NCBI GenBank assembly: GCA_963764365.1
Contig: CAVXSI010000003.1
Span: 1-30,123, forward strand
Source: VRUE01 sp963764365
Lineage (GTDB): Bacteria; Actinomycetota; Thermoleophilia; Solirubrobacterales; 70-9
Length of the DNA stretch: 30,123 bases
Direction of reading: 5' to 3'
The position numbers and the translations under genes were made by a program. Every line of letters begins with the position of its first letter. Positions within the stretch are counted from its first letter, which is position 1. Positions 24,369 to 30,123 of this stretch are shown one piece after another. Below the pieces are notes generated by a model. It worked only from the letters and a program-made list of their open reading frames with translations. It was not told where the DNA came from and ran no database searches.

Positions 24369-24969
24369 CCGTTTCGCTCGCCCTCGTTGCGCATGTGGGT
24401 GAGGGCGATGCGCCCGCCGGGCCTGACGACCCTGCGCACGTTGTCGAGCACCAGCATCGGGTCGGCGCAGTGGTCGAGCGCGTTGAGCGCGTACGCGACG
24501 TCAAAGCTGTCCTCGCCGAGGTGCTCGGCGATCTCCTCGCCCCCGCAGGCGACCGGCACCACCGGCGCGTCGATGCCGGCCTCGCGCAGGATCCGCGCGT
24601 AGTCGTCGGCGAGCGGTGACCGCCACGATCTTCAGCCGACGATCGCGGTGGGTCTTGCCGACCGAGGTCAACGGCCCGGAGCCGACGTCGAGAATCTCGA
24701 CCTCCTCGGCATCAACCTCGTCGACAGCCCGGATCGGGCTCCGTCTTCGAGCGGGGCTTCGGGATCGAGGCGTTCGGAGAAGGCCTCGCGGGCGTCGTCG
24801 GCGGTGAGCGCGTCCTCCAGTAGCGGGTCTCGTCACCCGCCCCGCCGCCGCCAGCGCCCCGAGCGCGTCAGCCCTCGGTCCCGCAGCGCCTGGGCCCGCC
24901 CGGCGTCGCGAACGAGGAAGCGGGTCAGCGCCGGGCTTCGGCGGACCGCGTCCGCAACCGGGAGCTCAC
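24361..24969 (-). pseudogene. Right-arm copy of the methyltransferase, broken
   Basis: Begins at GTG 24969, the mirror of 23746, and keeps VEILDVGSGPLTSVGK and the later VPVACGGEEIAEHLGEDSF, but in different frames. One base is missing within the first ten codons (GCGGACGCG for GCGGGACGCG), and others near 24830, 24740 and 24620. Around 24562-24404 this copy is in frame where the left copy is not, so together they reveal the true protein. Past 24366 the sequence is the mirror of the left arm, not a real C-terminus. Confidence 0.7.
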
Positions 24970-25102
24970 GCTTCGCGCGCTCCCGCGAGCTTCGCGGTTG
25001 ATTTTGCGTGGACATCTGCGCGGCGATGATAGCCCGGACGCAGGCGCCCACCGGCGCCCTTGGCTAGATTGCAGCCGGGCACAGGGACGGAGCAGGCGAA
25101 CA

Positions 25103-25123
25103 ATGACCCGAGGAGCAGCTTGA
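25103..25123 (+). promoter_or_regulatory. Six-codon minicistron overlapping the lyase start
   Basis: ATG ACC CGA GGA GCA GCT TGA encodes MTRGAA, and its stop overlaps the TTG start of the lyase (TTGA). GGAG lies 10 nt before its ATG, and its own codons supply the AGGAG used by the lyase. The left-arm copy is identical here. It may couple translation or simply be chance. Confidence 0.35.
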
Positions 25124-26175
25124 GAAACCCCAGAGACTTCTTCCAGCCGCTGGCGATCGGCGCGCCCGAGCCGCTGCGCGAGATCCCCGTCAAGCCCTCG
25201 CGGATGATCCACTTCCTCGACTTCTCGAACGAGAAGATGGTCGCCAAGGCCGCCGACATCGCCAAGAAGACCGACATCCTGCTCGGCAACCTCGAGGACG
25301 CGATCCCGGTCGACCGCAAGGAGGCCGCCCGCGACGGCCTGATCAAGGCCGCGAAGGAGTCCGACTTCGGCCAGACCGCGCTGTGGACCCGGGTCAACTC
25401 GCTGGAGAGCCCCTGGGTGCTCGACGACCTGACCACGCTGGTCACCGAGATCGGCGACAAGCTCGAGGTCGTGATGGTGCCCAAGGTCGAGGGCGCCTGG
25501 GACATCCACTACGTCGACCGCCTGCTCGCCCAGCTCGAGGCGAAGGCCGGGCTCGACCGCCCGATCCTGATCCACGCGATCCTCGAGACGGCGCAGGGCG
25601 TCGTCAACCTCGAGGAGATCGCCGCCGCCAGCCCCCGCATGCAGGGGATGAGCTTCGGCCCCGCCGACCTCGCCGCCTCGCGGCGGATGAAGACGACCCG
25701 GGTCGGCGGCGGCCACCCCGGCTACCGCTTGATGGAGGACCCGGCCGACCCCGAGAACCCCGAGGCCGACCGGGTCAGCGCCCAGCAGGACCCCTGGCAC
25801 TACTCGATCGCCCGCATGGTCGACGCCTGCGCGTCGACCGGGATCCTGCCCTTCTACGGCCCCTTCGGCGACATCAAGGACACGGCCGGCTGCGAGACCC
25901 AGTTCCGCGCCGCCTTCCTGCTGGGCTGCGTCGGCGCCTGGTCGCTGCACCCGGTGCAGATCGAGATCGCCAAGAAGGTCTTCAGCCCGCCGCCGGAGGA
26001 GGTCATGTTCGCGAAGAAGGTGCTCGAGGCGATCCCCGACGGCGGCGGCGTCCACATGATCGACGGCAAGATGCAGGACGACGCGACCTGGAAGCAGTGC
26101 AAGGTGATGGTCGAGCTCGCCGAGATGCTGGCCGAGAAGGACCCGGAGCTGGCGGAGGCCTACGGCTTCTCGTAG
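25120..26175 (+). CDS. mcl: Malyl-CoA/citramalyl-CoA lyase-type enzyme, right-arm copy (intact)
   Basis: An uninterrupted 351-aa homologue of 22536-23596, reading RNPRDFFQPLAIGAPEPLRE through to LAEAYGFS. It differs from the left copy at about 8% of bases over the last 210 nt, mostly third codon positions, with a few exchanges (D/E, R/M, R/G), and it ends two residues sooner with different downstream DNA. So this is a true evolutionary variant, not a noisy reread of the same molecule. TTG 25120 has AGGAG at 25111-25115. If the right arm belongs to another strain, this is that strain's orthologue, not a second gene in one genome. Confidence 0.88.
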   Translation: MRNPRDFFQPLAIGAPEPLREIPVKPSRMIHFLDFSNEKMVAKAADIAKKTDILLGNLEDAIPVDRKEAARDGLIKAAKESDFGQTALWTRVNSLESPWVLDDLTTLVTEIGDKLEVVMVPKVEGAWDIHYVDRLLAQLEAKAGLDRPILIHAILETAQGVVNLEEIAAASPRMQGMSFGPADLAASRRMKTTRVGGGHPGYRLMEDPADPENPEADRVSAQQDPWHYSIARMVDACASTGILPFYGPFGDIKDTAGCETQFRAAFLLGCVGAWSLHPVQIEIAKKVFSPPPEEVMFAKKVLEAIPDGGGVHMIDGKMQDDATWKQCKVMVELAEMLAEKDPELAEAYGFS

Positions 26176-26283
26176 GCCGTTGAACCAGTTGTAGGTACGC
26201 TACGCACCACTTAGTTGGCTGAGCATTCCCTTCTCCCAAGCGGTTGCGCTTCGGCGGAATTGCTGCAAACTAGTTGTCGTAAC

Positions 26284-26311
26284 TTGAAATTCCCTGTACG
26301 AAAAATACAAC
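26284..26311 (+). promoter_or_regulatory. Candidate promoter, right-arm GT2-fusion copy
   Basis: TTGAAA (26284-26289) and TACAAC (26306-26311), 16 nt apart, lie 98 nt before the ATG at 26410. The rest of 26176-26409 shows no gene. The left arm conserves only the following CGCTAACGTG block, so support is modest. Confidence 0.35.
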
Positions 26312-26409
26312 TCGCTAACGTGCCTGCCCCTGCCTGCCGATACGGGTAGCTGCTCCAACCCCCACAAGCCCCTGAGGTCTCTGGAAAATAGGGCCCACCC
26401 CGCCTGCAA

Positions 26410-28044
26410 ATGCATCCCTCCGCCGCCGAACTCCCGCTTGATCGCCCACTCCCGGCTCCCCGCCCGCGAAGGAGGCTGTCGTCCAAGATCGCCCGACGCT
26501 GGGCAGCCTTCCCGACACAAGCGCGGAGCCTCATCGTGGATCGTCCCGGCGATCGATCTGCTCGCATCCTCGGCTCGCGCTCGATCACAGTTGCGGCCGC
26601 AACGGCGCAACGTCTTCCCCGCGCTGCCAATCGCGCCGCTGCTCCTCATCGCCGTCTACGGCGCCCTCGGCGTCTACTCCTCGCAGCCCGACCGGCGGGC
26701 CGCTGGCGCCGACAACGGCCTTGCCTGGCCGGTCATCCGCCTCGTCGTCGCCGCTCTGTTCGCCTGGGTGGCTTCACTGCTGACCCCACTCACGGGGAGC
26801 AGCAGCTGGCCTCTGGGCTTCTTCGTCGCCCTCGACATCGTCGCCGATCGCTCAGCGGCTCGCTCGTGCGCCGGCTCGACCCGTTGAGCGCTGGGTGCTG
26901 GTCGGCGACGAGCCGACCTCCGAGCGCCTGCGCGCCTACACGCCGTTGCGCGCGCTACGCGGGGTCGTCTGCACCGTTCGCCACGACCAGCGCTCGGACC
27001 CCGACACGGGTCTCGGCCCTCGAGTGGTCGACCGCTTCGGCGCTGACCGCGTCGTCATTTCCAGCCGGGACGCGGACGACGAGGGCCTGCTCGAGCTGGT
27101 GCGGGCGTTCAGGTCGATTGGCGTCCCGGTCAGCCTGCTGCCGCGGCCGCTCGACCTGCTCGACGCGCCCCCCGGCGACGCCAGCCAGGTCGGCGGAGTG
27201 CCGTTGATCGACGTGAGGCGCTCGCCGCGCGCCCCCCGGTTCCCTACGTCGGGCCCGGACCGGCGAGCCAGCGCAAGACCAAGGTCAGCGTGGTCGTCCC
27301 GGCGATGAATGAGGAGCGCAACATTGGCCAGGTGCTCAGCCAGCTGCCCGAAGACCTCCACGAGGTGATCCTCGTCGACGGGAACTCTCAGGATGGAACG
27401 ATCGAGGCCGCTCGCCGCGCCTACCCGAGATCCGCGTCCTCAGCCAGAGCGGTCGCGGCAAGGGGGACGCCTGCGCACCGGGTTCGCGGCGGTCACCGGC
27501 AACCTCGTCGTGATGCTCGACGCCGACGGCTCCGCCGACCCGGCGGAGATCCCCCGCTTCGTCGAGGCGCTGGAAGCCGGCGCCGACTTCGCCAAGGGAT
27601 CGCGTTTCCTGGGGACGGCGGCAGCGCCGACATCACCCGGTTGCGAAGCGTCGGCAACACCTTCCTCAGCGGCACCGCCAACCTTCTGCACGGCACCCAC
27701 TTCACCGACCTCTGCTACGGCTACAACGCGTTCTGGGCGCGCTGCCTGCCGTTCATCTCGCTCGACGTGCCCGGCTTCGAGGTCGAGACGTTGATCAACC
27801 TGCGCATCGCCGGCGCCGGCATGAGAATCACCGAGGTGCCGAGCTATGAGTAGAGCCGGATCCAGGACAGAGCAACCTCAACACCTTCCGCGACGGTTTC
27901 CGGGTACTGAAGACGATCGTCATGGAAGCCAGGCGCAACACCAGGTCGGGCGGCGCCCGCAGACGACCGGCGCCGACGATACGCGAGCTGGACGAGCACT
28001 ATCAACCGGAAGGCCGCAGGGCCGGCCGGGCTCCCGCGGCGTAG
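26410..28044 (+). pseudogene. Right-arm copy of the phosphoglycosyltransferase-N/GT2 fusion, frameshifted
   Basis: Starts at ATG 26410 (MHPSAAELPLDRPL, against MHSSTDLPLDARL in the left copy). Recognisable segments in changing frames are VFPALPIAPLLLIAVYGALG, VGDEPTSERLRAYTPLRA, FGADRVVISSRDADDEGLLE, VVVPAMNEERNIGQVLSQLP and NTFLSGTANLLHG. Many differences are conservative (V/I, T/A), showing real divergence. Added to these are several single-base indels and a TAG at about 27849, where the left copy has a TCG serine codon. The last ~160 nt are identical to the left arm. The mixture of evolved substitutions and indels fits a poorly polished second haplotype. Confidence 0.75.
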
Positions 28045-28061
28045 GTCGCGGCCGTGGGACA

Positions 28062-29309
28062 TTGCGCCTGAAGATCCTGCTCGTCACCTCGATGGTCCCT
28101 CAAGCCGAGGGAGGCGGAGCGATTCCGGTCCTGCTCGATGCCCAGTTGACCGGGTTGCGCAAGCGCCACTCGGTGACCCTGATCAGCGCGGTCGGAGACG
28201 AGCCCGGAGAGGCGGAGGCAGCCGCCGCGCTGGCCGCTTCCGGCCTCGACGCGCGTTTCGCGGACCGCCGCCAGCCGCGATCGCCCGCCGCGCGCTGGCG
28301 ACGCCGCGGGCGGTTGGCGGGAACGTGGGCCTTCACGCCAAGGCCCTGGCGATCGGTCTGGTTCGCGGTCCCTGGAGTCCAGAGGCTGGTGGACCGGGCG
28401 GTGGCGACCGAGGACTTCGACGTGATCGCGGTCGAGGACAGCGCGATGTCGGCGCTGCGCCTGCCGGAGGACGTGCCGGCGGTACTGACCGAGCACGAGG
28501 TCCTGCGGCCCCGCCCCGTCGACTGGAGGCTGGGGTGGCCGTCGAAATGGCCCTCGCGAGCGATGCACGAGCTCGACTGGCGGCGGCGGCCACGCTTCCA
28601 GCGAGTCGGCTGGCGGCGCTTCACGCGGGTACTGGCCTTCACGCGCCGCGATGCCGAAGCGATCGCCGCCCTGGCGCCAGAGGTCGCCTCCAGGGTGCGG
28701 ATCAGCCCGTTCGGAACGATCCTCCCCCCTCCCGCCGATCCCAAGCGGGAGATCCCGGGAACGCTACTCTTTGTCGGAAGTTTCACCCATCAGCCCAATC
28801 GCGACACGGCGACCTGGCTGGCGCGTCAGATCAGTCCCAGATCCTCACCCGTCACCCAGCCGCACTACTGACCATCGTCGGCACCGCGCCGCCGCCGGAG
28901 ATCTCGGGCTGCCGGCGTCAACGTCGAGGTCATCGCCGACGCACCCACCGCCAGCCCCACCTGGAGGCGGCTTCGATCGTGCTCGCCCCCGTGTGCACCG
29001 GCGGCGGCATGCGAATCGAGGTCCTGCAAGCCCTCGCCGCCGGCAAGGCGACGGTCACCCCCCGCGGAGCCGAGGGATTGGACGTCCTGGAGCCCGATCC
29101 GCCTCTCAACAATAGCCGACGGAAGCAGCGAGGGGACGCGGTGTCTCGTCTCGGAGAGCGGAGAGAGGCCGCGAGCTGAGCAGCCGGGCTCGCGGCTTCA
29201 CAAAGAGTGCCACCACAGCCCGAGCGGCTGGGCAAGACGGCTGGAGGCCGTTTACGAGGAGGCGCGCGGGGCGCAGGCGAGAACGGCAGCGACCGGGCGT
29301 CCCGGCTGA
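28062..29309 (+). pseudogene. Right-arm copy of the GT4 glycosyltransferase, frameshifted 3' part
   Basis: From TTG 28062 to 28742 it is identical to the left GT4 gene. After that come a few substitutions (PKREIPG for PEREIPG, RDTATW for RDAATW), an indel near 28835 that brings a stop by 28871, and further indels near 28910, 28955 and 29105-29200. VLAPVCTGGGMRIEVLQALA is still recognisable in another frame. The stop matching the left gene is TGA 29307-29309. Confidence 0.75.
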
Positions 29310-29345
29310 GGACCTGACCGCAGCCCTCAAGAATTGGGCCGCCCC

Positions 29346-30123
29346 ATGGCCTCGAGATCAGCCGCTCGATTTGAGGGGGCAAATCGCCAGCCACAACCGC
29401 CGTGAGCTGCTGGTCGCTCCCTGGAAGCGTTGTGCAGCCAAACCGTCGATTTCGCGCCGATAAAGGTGGTGGTTGCCGACGACGGTTCGACCGACGGCAC
29501 CGCGCCGATGGTCGAATCGTTCCCGGCGCCGTTCACGCTTCGGGTCCTGCACTTGCCGAAGGGCGGCAAGTCGGCGGCCTGCCGACGCCGCCGTCGACGC
29601 CGCGCGGGGAAGGGTTTGCCTGTTCTGGACGATGACATCCGTCGCCGCGCCAGAGCTGCTCGAAGAGCATCTCCGCACCCACCGACAAACCTCTCAGGCC
29701 CTGGGGATGGGGGTCCTCGTTCAGGAGCCCCCGACCGACGGTGACCCATATTCCACGGGCGTTCACGAAGATTTGGAATCAGCGCTACCGGGAACGACTC
29801 GGCCGCGAGGCCGGGTGGACCGAGCTGCTACGGGGCTAACTTCTCCGTCCCGCGAGCAACCCTGATCGACGTGGGCCCGCCGGGGCGCACCGGCGATCGA
29901 GGATCTGGAGCTCGCGTTCCAGGCTCTGCTGTGCGGGCTGCTCCACACACTTTCCTTCCACGCGCCACAGCCGGTGCCCGCGAACAACCAGAAGCCGGGT
30001 GGGCGGATCCTCGCCGACGAGGAACGCTTGGGGCCGTGGTACACCGAGTTCGTCAAGGCGCACCCGAGACGCGGCATCGACTGCTCGGGGGCCGATGACG
30101 ATCCACGAGATCGCGTTGCGCCG
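29346..30123 (+). pseudogene. Right-arm copy of the GT2-deacetylase fusion, partial and broken
   Basis: Begins at ATG 29346 and is cut by the window end at a point matching left position 18554, so only the GT2 module is covered. VVVADDGSTDGTAPMVESFP and ELLEEHLRTHRQTSQALGMG are still readable, in different frames. Indels occur roughly every 100-150 nt, the densest in the window. No function is expected from this stretch as written. Confidence 0.75.

Larger units (their letters stand above)
24361..30123. repeat. Right arm of the inverted repeat (diverged, indel-rich)
   Basis: Reverse-complement homologue of 18554-24355. Quality is uneven: 25120-26175 is intact with mostly synonymous differences, 26410-27880 is diverged and frameshifted, 27883-28742 is identical to the left arm, and 28743-30123 has many indels. 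The homology reaches the last base of the window, so its true end is not seen. Confidence 0.95.

Noticed and set aside
24361..30123. Right arm as an independent second glycan gene cluster
   Set aside because: Its order mirrors the left arm exactly from a 5-nt loop, most frames are broken, and homology runs to the last base, so a foldback of a second haplotype is more likely.

Overview
The window is GC-rich DNA with dense overlapping genes, GTG/TTG starts and many ATGA/TGATG junctions. It looks like a high-GC actinomycete, possibly class Thermoleophilia; that guess rests on style and gene content (GH26-like secreted hydrolases, DUF1616 protein, malyl-CoA lyase-type enzyme), not on a marker gene. 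No rRNA, tRNA, CRISPR array, transposase or phage gene was seen. Residual single-base frameshifts in otherwise good genes point to a long-read, probably metagenomic, assembly.

Layout. (1) 39-3869, minus strand: three tandem paralogues of a secreted GH26-like glycoside hydrolase, sharing a nearly identical 158-bp tract. (2) 4154-7596: divergent glycosyltransferases, a GT4 (minus) and a GT2-GT4 fusion (plus). (3) 15384 down to 7519, minus strand: a nine-gene, tightly overlapping operon. It starts with PEP mutase-like protein, split phosphonopyruvate decarboxylase, 2-aminoethylphosphonate (AEP) transaminase, a cytidylyltransferase and a LicD-family transferase, and continues with a polytopic membrane protein, a DUF1616 protein and a GT2. 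This reads as a route PEP -> phosphonopyruvate -> phosphonoacetaldehyde -> AEP -> CDP-AEP -> AEP-decorated glycan. (4) 15523-17666, plus strand: Wzm/Wzt-type polysaccharide ABC exporter, divergent from the phosphonate operon. (5) 17692-22298, minus strand: a GT2-polysaccharide deacetylase fusion, a GT4, and a protein joining a phosphoglycosyltransferase-type N-terminal half to a GT2 domain. (6) 22536-24368: malyl-CoA lyase-type gene and a divergent methyltransferase that is cut off.

At about 24358 the sequence folds back on itself. The rest of the window, 24361-30123, is an inverted, diverged and frameshift-rich copy of 18554-24355. The malyl-CoA lyase copy differs mainly at synonymous sites, an 860-bp block is identical between arms, and the distal part is riddled with indels. 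The best reading is an assembly foldback onto a second, poorly polished strain haplotype, not a second functional locus; a real decaying inverted duplication is not excluded.

The most interesting biology is the phosphonate-glycan operon, above all its PEP mutase-like enzyme. That enzyme departs from the canonical active-site motifs (DGN in place of DAD; EDN...RCS in place of EDK...NS) while sitting in an otherwise complete AEP pathway next to a glycan exporter.
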